Source: Lachnospiraceae bacterium
GTDB taxonomy: Bacteria; Bacillota; Clostridia; Lachnospirales; Lachnospiraceae
Length of the DNA: 64,000 nt
Assembly: GCA_017428265.1 (NCBI GenBank)
Contig: JAFRRD010000017.1
Span: 1-64,000, forward strand
Direction: 5' to 3'
Shown here piece by piece: positions 35,592 to 44,445 of this stretch. The notes below the pieces were generated by a model, which worked only from the letters and a program-made list of their open reading frames with translations, had not been told where the DNA came from and searched no databases. The translations under genes and the position numbers were made by a program. Every line of letters starts with the position of its first letter. The stretch's first letter is position 1.

Positions 35592-35676
35592 TAAAACGAG
35601 GGGCTGAAGCCCGGAAGGCGTACGCAGGCAAAGCGGCAGAGGTGCTGCATTCACTGCGGCAGCGAAAGGAGATGCG

Positions 35677-36360
35677 ATGGGAGCGATCACGGGAAAATGG
35701 CAGGAGGCGCTGGCGCCTGAATTCCGCAAGCCCTACTACCGGAAACTCTACGAGACCGTCCGGCGGGAGTATGCCTCGCGCATCATCTATCCGCCGTCGG
35801 AGGACCTGTTTTCCGCCTTTGAGGCGACGCCGCTTGAGAACGTGAAGGTGGTCATTCTCGGGCAGGATCCCTATCACGAGCCGGGGCAGGCGCACGGCAT
35901 GTGCTTTTCGGTGCGGCCGGGCGTCGAGATCCCGCCTTCACTGCAGAACATTTACGAGGAACTGCACACCGACTGCGGCTGCGACGTTCCGGACAACGGC
36001 TACCTGATGAAATGGGCCAGGCAGGGCGTGTTCCTGCTCAACACCGTGCTGACGGTGCGCGCGCATCAGGCGAATTCGCACCGCGGCATCGGCTGGGAGG
36101 AATTCACCGACGCGGCGATCCGCGCTTTGAACGGACAGGACCGGCCGATTGTTTTCCTGCTCTGGGGCCGCCCCGCGCAGCAGAAAATGCAGCTGCTTGA
36201 CAACCCGAAGCATCTGGTCCTGACGGCGCCGCATCCGAGCCCGCTTTCGGCTTACCGGGGGTTTTTCGGCTGCCGGCATTTCAGCCGCGCGAACGCTTTC
36301 CTGGAAGCAAACGGCGCTGAACCGATCGACTGGCAGATCGAAGACGTCGGAAGAATGTAA
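35677..36360 (+). CDS. ung: Uracil-DNA glycosylase, family 1
   Basis: 227 residues. It removes uracil from DNA. The catalytic motif is VVILGQDPYHEPGQAHG (Asp general base) and the second motif is HPSPLSAYRGFFGCRHFSRA. AAAGGAGATGCG precedes the ATG. The downstream hairpin serves as terminator. Confidence 0.97.
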   Translation: MGAITGKWQEALAPEFRKPYYRKLYETVRREYASRIIYPPSEDLFSAFEATPLENVKVVILGQDPYHEPGQAHGMCFSVRPGVEIPPSLQNIYEELHTDCGCDVPDNGYLMKWARQGVFLLNTVLTVRAHQANSHRGIGWEEFTDAAIRALNGQDRPIVFLLWGRPAQQKMQLLDNPKHLVLTAPHPSPLSAYRGFFGCRHFSRANAFLEANGAEPIDWQIEDVGRM

Positions 36361-36375
36361 ACGGAGATAAACAAA

Positions 36376-36408
36376 AGGACAGTTTCCGAACGGAAACTGT
36401 CCTTTTTG
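36376..36408. terminator. Bidirectional terminator between ung and fbp
   Basis: Thirteen-pair stem AGGACAGTTTCCG/CGGAAACTGTCCT (36376-36403) with TTTTT on the plus side and TTTTGTTT on the minus side, between two converging genes. Confidence 0.9.
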
Positions 36409-36439
36409 ATTGCCTGAAGACTCGCAATCGTCGTGCTCT

Positions 36440-38389
36440 CTATTCACGCTCAGGTATCTCCCCGCCTCTGTACGCTTTCAGCAGGTACATGAGGTCGATG
36501 ATGCTTTGCTTGAGTTTCTGGCCGTTGTCGGTGTCGCCGACGGTCACGCGGTCCTCGAAGCGGTCGATCAGCGTGGTCTCCGAATGGATGTCGGTCCCGG
36601 TGCGGATCGCATCCTCGGTGGAGGTGAAGGGCTCGTGCTCGACCAGCTTCATCCCGTGGGAGTTGTAGGTCAGCGTATAGCCCGCGATGCCGGTCGTGGA
36701 CTGGTAGGCGCGCGAGAAGCCGCCGTCGATGATCAGCAGCCGGCCGCCGCATTTCAGCGGGCTCTCGCCTTTCTTGCGCCGTACCGGCACGTGGCCGCTG
36801 ACGATCTTGCCGTGCTCCCAGTCGAGGCCGAACTCGTCGAAGATCCGCCGCACCATGTTCTCATCTTCAAGAAGCTTGTAGTACGGGTTCTTCGGCTCCT
36901 CGTGCGTGCTCTTGTCCAGGATGAACTGCCGTTCGAAGGTGCTCATGCGCTCCTTGCCGAAGAGCGGGCTCCATTTGCCGCACCAGAGGTAGTAAAGGAG
37001 GTCGGCCGCATGGTCCTTTTCCGGGCCTTCGGCCGCGAAGAAGGCCTTGCGGATACTGGCGTCGACGGCGTCCATGAGGGCCCTGCCTTTGTACGGCACG
37101 CCGTCCAGGATCATGGTGTGGAACGTGCCGTCCGGATCGACCGGAATGCAGGCGTGGTAGAGGAGGTTGCCGTTGATCTTCAGATACAGGCTGCCCTTGT
37201 TCAGCAGGAAACGGATGTGCCGCTGCAGTTTTTCGCTGTTCTTGAAGGCGAAGCAGATCTGGTCGATGACCAGCTGCTCACGCTCCGTGAGCGCGTAGGG
37301 ATCGTCGGGATCGACGGTCGGGAAATCCGTATCCTCCATCGGCCAGGCGGTGCCGTTTATGGTGACGGTCTTATTCTCGTAGTCGATCTTGTCGAGCAGG
37401 AGGCGGTGCTCCATTTCATACTCAGGATGGCGCATGACCCACTGCCCTTCCAGTTTGAACTGCAGGATGGCTGCCGCCTTGTGCATGCGGGCGTCGAGGG
37501 TCAGATCCTCGCCGAGCGAATTGGCCCCGCCCCTGACGGTGAAGGCATGCCAGTCGCAGCTGCCGTATTCGTCGACCGCCAGGCGCATGAGCGGGATCAG
37601 GTTGATGCCGTAGCCGTCCTCGAGAATGTCCAGGTTCGCATAGCGTGCGGAGAGGCGCAGGACCGTCGCCACGCAGAGCGGATGCCCGCAGGCGGCGCCG
37701 ACCCAGATGATGTCGTGGTTGCCCCACTGGATGTCCAGGGAGTGGTAGTGCATCAGGTCTTCCATGATGAAGTGCGGCCCCGGACCGCGGTCGTAGATGT
37801 CGCCGATCAGGTGCAGATGGTCCACGGTCAGGCGGATGATCATGGCGGAGAAGGCCTTGATGCAGCTTCTGGCGCGGCCGGTCGCGATGATGGCTTCCAG
37901 AATGGCTTCATAATAGGCAGCCTTGTCCGGGATGTCGTTGTCGGTCATCAGTTCCTCGACGAGGTAGCGGAAGTCCTCGGACACCGCCCGGCGGACTTTG
38001 GAACGCGTATATTTGACCGATACGCGCCGTGCGACGCGGATCAGGCGCAGCAGCGTCATCCGGTACCACTCGTTCATGTCGGCGCCGGACTCCTCGACGA
38101 GCGCCATTTTTTCCTGCGGATAATAGATCAGCGTGGCCAGCTCGGTTTTGTCTTCCTTGCTGAGTTCGAAGCCGAATTCCAGGTCGATCTTGCCGCGCAC
38201 GCTCCCGGAGCCGTTCTTCAGGATGTGCGAGAACTGCTCGTATTCGCCGTGCACGTCGCTGATGAAGTGCTCGGTGCCCTTCGGCAGATGCAGGATGGAG
38301 GTGAGGTTGATGATTTCGGTCGAGGCTTTGGCGATGCTCGGGTACTGATAAGAAAGCGCTTCCAGATAGCGCAGATCGTTCTTGTCCAT
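36440..38389 (-). CDS. fbp: Fructose-1,6-bisphosphatase class III
   Basis: 649 residues, the length of the Firmicutes-type enzyme that makes fructose 6-phosphate for gluconeogenesis. It is a metallophosphoesterase with FISDVHGEYEQF, GDIYDRGPGPH and WGNHDIIWVGAA motifs. The ATG at 38389 follows GGAGGGCCCAA; upstream codons to 38449 lack a ribosome site. It is a single minus-strand gene facing ung. Confidence 0.95.
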   Translation of the reverse strand: MDKNDLRYLEALSYQYPSIAKASTEIINLTSILHLPKGTEHFISDVHGEYEQFSHILKNGSGSVRGKIDLEFGFELSKEDKTELATLIYYPQEKMALVEESGADMNEWYRMTLLRLIRVARRVSVKYTRSKVRRAVSEDFRYLVEELMTDNDIPDKAAYYEAILEAIIATGRARSCIKAFSAMIIRLTVDHLHLIGDIYDRGPGPHFIMEDLMHYHSLDIQWGNHDIIWVGAACGHPLCVATVLRLSARYANLDILEDGYGINLIPLMRLAVDEYGSCDWHAFTVRGGANSLGEDLTLDARMHKAAAILQFKLEGQWVMRHPEYEMEHRLLLDKIDYENKTVTINGTAWPMEDTDFPTVDPDDPYALTEREQLVIDQICFAFKNSEKLQRHIRFLLNKGSLYLKINGNLLYHACIPVDPDGTFHTMILDGVPYKGRALMDAVDASIRKAFFAAEGPEKDHAADLLYYLWCGKWSPLFGKERMSTFERQFILDKSTHEEPKNPYYKLLEDENMVRRIFDEFGLDWEHGKIVSGHVPVRRKKGESPLKCGGRLLIIDGGFSRAYQSTTGIAGYTLTYNSHGMKLVEHEPFTSTEDAIRTGTDIHSETTLIDRFEDRVTVGDTDNGQKLKQSIIDLMYLLKAYRGGEIPERE

Positions 38390-38493
38390 TTGGGCCCTCC
38401 CCGGGACTTGTGATGGGTCTATTGTAGCGTGAAACGGGGCGCGGCGCAAGTGAAAATGAGCGCGGGAGAGGGCGGAAATGAAGAGGACCCGGC

Positions 38494-38549
38494 TTCAGTC
38501 GGAATTCACAGGAAGCGGGGGTCAGCCGGAATTCACGGAAAGCGGGTTT
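38494..38549 (+). repeat. 28-base tandem duplication upstream of comM
   Basis: Two copies of a unit containing TCAGYCGGAATTCACRGRAA and GCGGG start at 38494 and 38522. It ends just before the comM promoter; function unknown. Confidence 0.7.
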
Positions 38550-38554
38550 CGGGC

Positions 38555-38583
38555 TTTACAGGCGTCGGGTTCTGTGCTATGAT
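38555..38583 (+). promoter_or_regulatory. Promoter of comM-dprA
   Basis: TTTACA (38555-38560), 17 bases, TATGAT (38578-38583). Confidence 0.75.
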
Positions 38584-38659
38584 GCTTCCGGGTCTGAGGG
38601 AGAGTCATCTCCCTGTTTTTGTGCGCAAAAATCGGGAAACTCTTCAAAGGAAAGGAAAA

Positions 38660-40189
38660 ATGTACAGTAAGATCAATGCAATGGCGCTGTTCGGAATGGA
38701 CGGCGTCCTGATCCGCGTGGAATGTGACGCTTCCTCGGGCCTGCCGGAAATGTCCATGGTCGGCTTTCTCGGAGCCGAGGTGAAGGAGGCCAGGGACCGC
38801 GTCCGCACCGCGCTGAAAAATACGGGTTTCACGCTGCCGCCGCGGCACGTGACCGTCAACCTTTCGCCGGCGGATATCCGGAAGGAGGGCACGAGCTTCG
38901 ATCTCGCCATCGCCTCGGCCCTGCTTTTGTCGGCGGAACTGATCGACCTCGGGAGACTCCCTGACGAGGCGGTCTTCATTGGTGAACTCGGGCTGGACGG
39001 GAGCCTCATCCCGGTCTCCGGCATCCTGACGATGGTCGGCGCCGCGCGGGAGGCGGGCTTTAAGGCCTGCGTGGTGCCGGCAGGAAATGCCGCCGAAGGC
39101 TCGCTTGTTGAAGGCATCAACGTCATCGGCCTGAAGAATCTGACGGAACTGCCGCTGCTCGCACAGGGGAAGATCCCGGCCCTGCCCTGCCGCATCCGGG
39201 AGCGGCTCGCGGAAGCCGCCGGGAGCGACGAGGTGGACTTTGCCGAAGTGAACGGCCAGACCGTGATGCGGCGCGCGGCGGAGGTCGCGGCAGCCGGGAT
39301 GCACAACCTTCTCTTTGTCGGGACACCGGGCTCGGGCAAGACCATGATCGCGCGGCGCATCCCGACGATCCTGCCTTCGATCAGCCTCGAGGAAGCGCTC
39401 GAGGTCTCGAAGGTCTATTCGGTCTGCGGGCTGCTCAGCGAGGAGCATCCGCTGATCCTGCGGCGCCCCTTCCGCTCGCCGCACCATACCGTTTCACCCT
39501 ACGCCCTGGTCGGCGGCGGATCGAAGCCGAAGCCCGGCGAGATCTCGCTCGCGGACCGCGGCGTGCTCTTTCTGGACGAGCTGCCGGAGTTCCAGAAGGC
39601 GGCGCTGGAGGCGCTCCGCCAGCCGCTCGAGGACCGCGAGGTCCACATCGCAAGGGTGCAGGGGTCCTTCCGCTTCCCCGCGGATGTGATGCTGGTCGCG
39701 GCCATGAATCCCTGCCGCTGCGGCTATTATCCGGACCGGAACCGCTGCCACTGTTCGGATGCGGAGGTGTCGGCTTACTTAAAGCGCGTGAGCCGGCCGC
39801 TTCTCGACCGCCTCGACCTCTGCGTGGAGGCGCCGACTTTGCGCTACAGGGACCTCGTCCACAAGGGGAAAAATGAATCCTCGGCCGAGATCCGCACCCG
39901 CGTGGAGCGTGCGCGGGCCCGGCAGGCGGAGCGCTTTGCCGGGAGCGGCATCCGCTTCAACTCCCGCATGAGCGGGAAGGAGGTCAGGACCTACTGCCCG
40001 CTGGACGCCGAGAAAGAGAACTATTTAAAGCGGATATTCGAGATCAAGGGGCTGAGCGCGAGGGCCTATCACCGCATCCTGAAGGTGGCGCGGACGATTG
40101 CCGACCTGGCTGACAGAGAAAATATTTCCCTGGAAGATATTGCTGAAGCAACCGGTTATCGCGGTTCAGAGGAAAAGTTTTGGAGGTGA
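38660..40189 (+). CDS. comM: YifB/ComM-family AAA+ ATPase (Mg-chelatase-like)
   Basis: 509 residues: an N-terminal Lon-protease-like fold (MYSKINAMALFGMDGVLIRV ...), a central AAA+ domain with Walker A GTPGSGKTM and Walker B VLFLDELPEF, then a C-terminal domain. In transformable bacteria ComM is a helicase that extends recombination branch migration. It lies directly before dprA, as in many Firmicutes. AAAGGAAAGGAAAA precedes the ATG at 38660; a longer frame to 38429 crosses the promoter. Confidence 0.93.
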   Translation: MYSKINAMALFGMDGVLIRVECDASSGLPEMSMVGFLGAEVKEARDRVRTALKNTGFTLPPRHVTVNLSPADIRKEGTSFDLAIASALLLSAELIDLGRLPDEAVFIGELGLDGSLIPVSGILTMVGAAREAGFKACVVPAGNAAEGSLVEGINVIGLKNLTELPLLAQGKIPALPCRIRERLAEAAGSDEVDFAEVNGQTVMRRAAEVAAAGMHNLLFVGTPGSGKTMIARRIPTILPSISLEEALEVSKVYSVCGLLSEEHPLILRRPFRSPHHTVSPYALVGGGSKPKPGEISLADRGVLFLDELPEFQKAALEALRQPLEDREVHIARVQGSFRFPADVMLVAAMNPCRCGYYPDRNRCHCSDAEVSAYLKRVSRPLLDRLDLCVEAPTLRYRDLVHKGKNESSAEIRTRVERARARQAERFAGSGIRFNSRMSGKEVRTYCPLDAEKENYLKRIFEIKGLSARAYHRILKVARTIADLADRENISLEDIAEATGYRGSEEKFWR

Positions 40190-40192
40190 GCC

Positions 40193-41275
40193 GTGGAAAC
40201 AAGAGATTATTGGTACTGGCTCGGCGTGACGGAGGACTTCGGCGCCTCCGCGGCGAGGCGCCTTCTGACACTGTACGGCTCCCCCGAAGAGGTCTTCCGG
40301 CAGCACACGCTTCCGGTCAGCGGGCGCATGCAGGAGGCCCTTGACGAATCGAAAAGGAAGCTTGACGAACTCCTGAAGGAGCGGGACGGCTTTGCCGCGC
40401 AGGGCGTATCCTGGTGCTGCCCCGTGGATGAGGACTACCCGAAGCGTCTGCTTTCGATTCCCGACCCGCCGACGGTCCTTTTCCGGAAGGGCGAACTACC
40501 GCCGGAAGAGAAGAAGACGGCGGCCGTGATCGGCGCGCGGCGCTGCAGCTTCTACGGCCGCTCCATGGCGGAGCGCTTCGGCCGGGAACTGGCCGGAGCC
40601 GGCGTGAGCGTCATCAGCGGCATGGCGATGGGCATCGACGGCTATGCGCAGTCGGCTGCATTATCCGCCGGCGGGCAGTCCTTCGGGATCCTCGGCTGCG
40701 GCGTAGACCAGGCCTACCCCGCGGTCAACCGCCCGCTCTACGAAAAACTGATCACCCAGGGCGGCGTGATCAGTGAGTTCAAGCCGGGAACGCCGCCGCT
40801 CGCGTATCATTTCCCGCTCCGGAACCGCATCATCAGCGGGCTCGCAGATGTCCTTTTAGTTATCGAGGCGCGGGCGGTCAGCGGCACGCGCATCACGGTC
40901 GACCAGGCGCTTGAGCAGGGCCGGGACGTCTTTGCGCTCCCGGGACGGCTGGACGATCCCCTGAGCGAGGGCTGCAACGACCTCATCCGCCAGGGTGCGG
41001 CGATCCTCACCGGCGTAGGAGATGTGCTGTCGCTCCTGCAGGTGGAAGATCCGTCGGCCGGCGGGAAGGGAAAGAGAAAAGCCCGCTCCGCGGCCGGCCT
41101 GTCCGCCGCACAGAAGAACGTCCTGCGCGCTTTGTCCCATGATCCGCAGCATCTCGAGGAGATCATGATGAAGACCGGCTACGGCCTCGGCGAGCTGAGC
41201 CTCATCCTCCTTTCTCTGGAGGAGAGCGGCTGGGTCCGCCCGGTCAGCGGCGGCCAGTACGTGAAGAGTTCCTGA
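40193..41275 (+). CDS. dprA: DNA-processing protein DprA
   Basis: 360 residues. It loads RecA on incoming single-stranded DNA. The Rossmann core has AAVIGARRCSFYG, ISGMAMGIDGYAQSAAL and ILGCGVDQAYP; a C-terminal winged-helix-like region (LSHDPQHLEEIMMKTG ...) follows. The GTG start at 40193 has GGAGGTGA upstream and is three bases past comM. Confidence 0.95.
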   Translation: METRDYWYWLGVTEDFGASAARRLLTLYGSPEEVFRQHTLPVSGRMQEALDESKRKLDELLKERDGFAAQGVSWCCPVDEDYPKRLLSIPDPPTVLFRKGELPPEEKKTAAVIGARRCSFYGRSMAERFGRELAGAGVSVISGMAMGIDGYAQSAALSAGGQSFGILGCGVDQAYPAVNRPLYEKLITQGGVISEFKPGTPPLAYHFPLRNRIISGLADVLLVIEARAVSGTRITVDQALEQGRDVFALPGRLDDPLSEGCNDLIRQGAAILTGVGDVLSLLQVEDPSAGGKGKRKARSAAGLSAAQKNVLRALSHDPQHLEEIMMKTGYGLGELSLILLSLEESGWVRPVSGGQYVKSS

Positions 41276-41307
41276 ACCCTGCACTTGTAAATTTGCAAAA
41301 AAACCGC

Positions 41308-41336
41308 TTGCACTTCTTAATTAAATAAGCTATAGT
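41308..41336 (+). promoter_or_regulatory. Promoter of topA
   Basis: TTGCAC (41308-41313), 17 bases, TATAGT (41331-41336). Confidence 0.8.
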
Positions 41337-41368
41337 GCTTTTCACTGCTGTACACAAGGAGTGATAGT

Positions 41369-43345
41369 ATGTCCGCACGTCCTTTGATCATCGTGGAGTC
41401 TCCCACGAAAGTAAAGACCATCAAACGTTTCCTGGGTTCCGGCTATGACGTCGAGGCTTCGGGAGGCCACGTCCGCGATCTGCCGAAGAGCCGCATGGGA
41501 ATCGATATTGCGCACGATTACGAGCCGAGCTATATCGCGATCCGCGGCAAGGGGGAGACCATCCGTACCCTGAAGGAAAAGGCCAAAAAGGCCTCGCGCG
41601 TCTACCTCGCGACCGACCCTGACCGCGAAGGCGAAGCGATCGCCTGGCATCTGCAGACGATCCTGCAGGGGACCGCCCCGAAATGCAGCCGCATCAGCTT
41701 CAACGAGATCACGAAGGACGCGGTGAAGAACGCGATCGCCTCTCCCCGCGCCATCGATGAGAATCTCGTGGACGCCCAGCAGGCGCGCCGCGCGCTTGAC
41801 CGCGTGACCGGCTATTCCGTCAGCCCGCTGCTCTGGAAGAAGGTGAAGCGGGGCCTGTCCGCCGGCCGCGTGCAGTCCTCCACGCTGAACCTGATCTGTG
41901 CGCGTGAGAAGGAGATCGAGGAATTCGTGCCGGAAGAATACTGGAGCCTGGACCTGTCCCTGGCCGTCTCGGACCTGAAGGACAGGCTTGCCCTGCAGCT
42001 CGATACCAAGGAGCATCCGCTCCCGGATGAAGCGGCGGTGAATGAGGTCCTGAAGGCACTGGAGGGAAAGGAATTCATCCTGACCGAAAAGGATACGCAG
42101 AGAAAGCACGTCCACGCGCCCGCTCCTTTCACGACCAGCACGCTGCAGCAGGAAGCTTCGCGCCTGCTCAATTTCTCCCCGTCGAAGACGATGCGCATCG
42201 CCCAGAACCTCTACGAAGGTGTGAAACTGGAGGGAGAAGGCACGGTCGGTCTGATCACCTACCTCCGTACCGACAGCACCCGCATTTCACAGGAAGCGGA
42301 CGCTGCCGCGAGGGAGTACATCGGTGAGACTTATGGCAAGGCTTATGTGGGCCGCGCCGAAGCGGCACCGAAGGCGGGCGAGCACATCCAGGACGCTCAT
42401 GAAGCCATCCGGCCGAGCAGCATCCTGCGCACGCCGCAGGCGGTCCGGAGCGACCTCGGCCGCGACGAATATCGTCTGTACAAGCTCATCTGGGAACGCT
42501 TTGCGGCCAGCCGCATGGCGGACTACGAATACGATTCCACGCGCGTGACGCTGAGCGCCGCCGGATACGATTTCCGCGCGACCGCTGCCGTGCCGGCTTT
42601 CGACGGCTTCCGCCTGGTTTATTCAGCGGATGAGGAGAAGGCGAAAAAGGACAAGGTTCTGAAAAACATCGGCGAAGACTCCCTCTTCAGCGATCCGGTC
42701 TTCGATCCGAAGCAGCATTTCACGCAGCCCCTGCCGCATTACACCGAGGCCTCGCTCGTGCAGGCCATGGAAGCCTGCGGAATCGGCCGTCCGAGCACCT
42801 ATGCACCGACCATCGCGACACTTTCCGACAGGCATTACATTCTGAAGGAAGGCCGGAACCTCTTCGTTACCGAGCTCGGCGAGACCGTCAACAATATCAT
42901 CCTGCAGTCCGTGCCCATGCTGGCCGACAAGGATTTCACGGCGGAAATGGAGACGGAACTGGATAAGGTTGCCGAGGGCGGGACCGAGTGGAAGGAAGTT
43001 CTCCGGAGCTTCTGCCCGCCGTTCCTCGAGAGAGTCGAGACCGCGACGAAGGATCTTGAGCGCGTCAGGGTGGCGGACGAGGAGACCGATGAGGTCTGTG
43101 AGCGCTGCGGCAGAAAGATGGTGATCAAGTTCGGACCGCACGGCCGTTTCCTGGCCTGCCCGGGCTTTCCGGAGTGCCGCAACACGCGGCCGCTTCTGGA
43201 AAAGGCCGGCTGCAAATGCCCGAAATGCGGCGGCGAGCTGATCATCCGCAAGACCAAAAAAGGCAGACGCTTCTACGCCTGCGAGAACGCGCCGGAATGC
43301 GACTTCATGAGCTGGAACCGCCCGAAGACCGACGCTAAGAAGTAA
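41369..43345 (+). CDS. topA: DNA topoisomerase I
   Basis: 658 residues, a type IA enzyme relaxing negative supercoils. The Toprim domain begins LIIVESPTKVKTIKRFL and has DPDREGEAIAWHL. The catalytic Tyr is in LITYLRTDSTRIS. Two C-terminal zinc fingers (CERCGRKMVIKFG ... CPGFPEC and CPKCGGELIIRKT ... CENAPEC) complete it. It has its own promoter. Confidence 0.97.
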   Translation: MSARPLIIVESPTKVKTIKRFLGSGYDVEASGGHVRDLPKSRMGIDIAHDYEPSYIAIRGKGETIRTLKEKAKKASRVYLATDPDREGEAIAWHLQTILQGTAPKCSRISFNEITKDAVKNAIASPRAIDENLVDAQQARRALDRVTGYSVSPLLWKKVKRGLSAGRVQSSTLNLICAREKEIEEFVPEEYWSLDLSLAVSDLKDRLALQLDTKEHPLPDEAAVNEVLKALEGKEFILTEKDTQRKHVHAPAPFTTSTLQQEASRLLNFSPSKTMRIAQNLYEGVKLEGEGTVGLITYLRTDSTRISQEADAAAREYIGETYGKAYVGRAEAAPKAGEHIQDAHEAIRPSSILRTPQAVRSDLGRDEYRLYKLIWERFAASRMADYEYDSTRVTLSAAGYDFRATAAVPAFDGFRLVYSADEEKAKKDKVLKNIGEDSLFSDPVFDPKQHFTQPLPHYTEASLVQAMEACGIGRPSTYAPTIATLSDRHYILKEGRNLFVTELGETVNNIILQSVPMLADKDFTAEMETELDKVAEGGTEWKEVLRSFCPPFLERVETATKDLERVRVADEETDEVCERCGRKMVIKFGPHGRFLACPGFPECRNTRPLLEKAGCKCPKCGGELIIRKTKKGRRFYACENAPECDFMSWNRPKTDAKK

Positions 43346-43464
43346 AGACTGGTTTTCTTCGGCAAGCTTGGCACATTTACGACTTTTGCCGAAAAATTAT
43401 GGGGACAGCCCTCAAATGGCGAAGCAAAATCGTCCGAAGCCGTGCGAAAATTCTGAAAACAGCA

Positions 43465-43493
43465 TTGCATTTCACAAGACCCGGCGCTATGAT
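43465..43493 (+). promoter_or_regulatory. Promoter of codY
   Basis: TTGCAT (43465-43470), 17 bases, TATGAT (43488-43493). The gap 43346-43464 before it shows no gene. Confidence 0.78.
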
Positions 43494-43551
43494 GAGGTCA
43501 TAGAGCCGGGTTTTCTGAATTCTGACCGCGTTGGACGGAAAGGAGAGAAAG

Positions 43552-44325
43552 ATGAGTGTCGAACTGCTTGACCGGATACGCAAGATAAATAAACTGCTCC
43601 ACAACAACGCTTCCAATGTTTTTGTTTTCAACGACGTCTGCCATGCGCTGAGCGATGCCATGGATTCCAATGTCATGGTACTTAGCCGCAAGGGCAAGAT
43701 CCTCGGCATGGGCAACACCGACCCGGCCCTGATCGAACCGAATTGGGAGAAGGCATCCGTCGGCATTTTCATCGATCCGAACCTCAACGAGCGCCTGCTG
43801 AATATCCTTTCCACGAAGGAAAACGTTCACCTGGAGACGCTCGGTTTTGATGCGGAGGCCAACCGCACCTACCGCGTGATCGTGACGCCGATCGAGATCG
43901 CCGGCGAGCGGCTCGGTACCTTCTTCATCTACCGGAAAGAAAAGGAATATGGCATCGACGATATCATCCTGGCGGAGTACGGCACCGCGGTCATCGGCCT
44001 GGAAATGGTGCGGGCCCTTGACGAGGAAAATGCCGAGGAGCTGCGCCGCAAATCCGTAGTGCGCTCGGCGATCGGCACGCTGAGCACGGCCGAGATCGAG
44101 GCGGTCGGGGCGATCTTCGAGGAACTCCCCGGCAGCGAAGGGATCCTTGTGGCCAGCAAGATCGCAGACCGCGTGGGGATCACCCGCTCGGTCATCGTGA
44201 ACGCGCTCAGAAAGCTCGAAAGTGCGGGCGTGATCGAGTCCCGCTCCTCAGGGATGAAAGGCACTTACATCAAGGTCAAAAACGATCTCATCCGGACCGA
44301 GATCCGTAAGCCGTTCGAAGAGTAA
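43552..44325 (+). CDS. codY: Global transcriptional regulator CodY
   Basis: 257 residues. The N-terminal GAF domain (MSVELLDRIRKINKLLHNNA ...) senses branched-chain amino acids and the protein senses GTP. The C-terminal winged helix contains VASKIADRVGITRSVIVNAL, nearly invariant in the family. AAAGGAGAGAAAG precedes the ATG at 43552. CodY represses amino-acid and adaptation genes in rich conditions. Confidence 0.96.
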   Translation: MSVELLDRIRKINKLLHNNASNVFVFNDVCHALSDAMDSNVMVLSRKGKILGMGNTDPALIEPNWEKASVGIFIDPNLNERLLNILSTKENVHLETLGFDAEANRTYRVIVTPIEIAGERLGTFFIYRKEKEYGIDDIILAEYGTAVIGLEMVRALDEENAEELRRKSVVRSAIGTLSTAEIEAVGAIFEELPGSEGILVASKIADRVGITRSVIVNALRKLESAGVIESRSSGMKGTYIKVKNDLIRTEIRKPFEE

Positions 44326-44376
44326 GGCACGACGGCAGAGGCTGCGCAAAAGCACGGAGAATTGCGCGAAGCCGAA

Positions 44377-44403
44377 AAAAAGCGGGGCAGCGCCCCGCTT
44401 TTT
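44377..44403. terminator. Bidirectional terminator between codY and the surface protein gene
   Basis: AAGCGGGGC pairs with GCCCCGCTT around an AGC loop, flanked by A and T runs, so it can end transcription from both converging genes. Confidence 0.88.
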
Positions 44404-44445
44404 GCATATCATGTTTTACCGATTTCTTTTGCCCCGGACCCGTTA

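Noticed and set aside
36410..38413. 667-codon open frame on the plus strand
   Set aside because: Antisense to the clearly recognised fbp gene; its protein resembles no family and it begins inside the ung-fbp terminator region.
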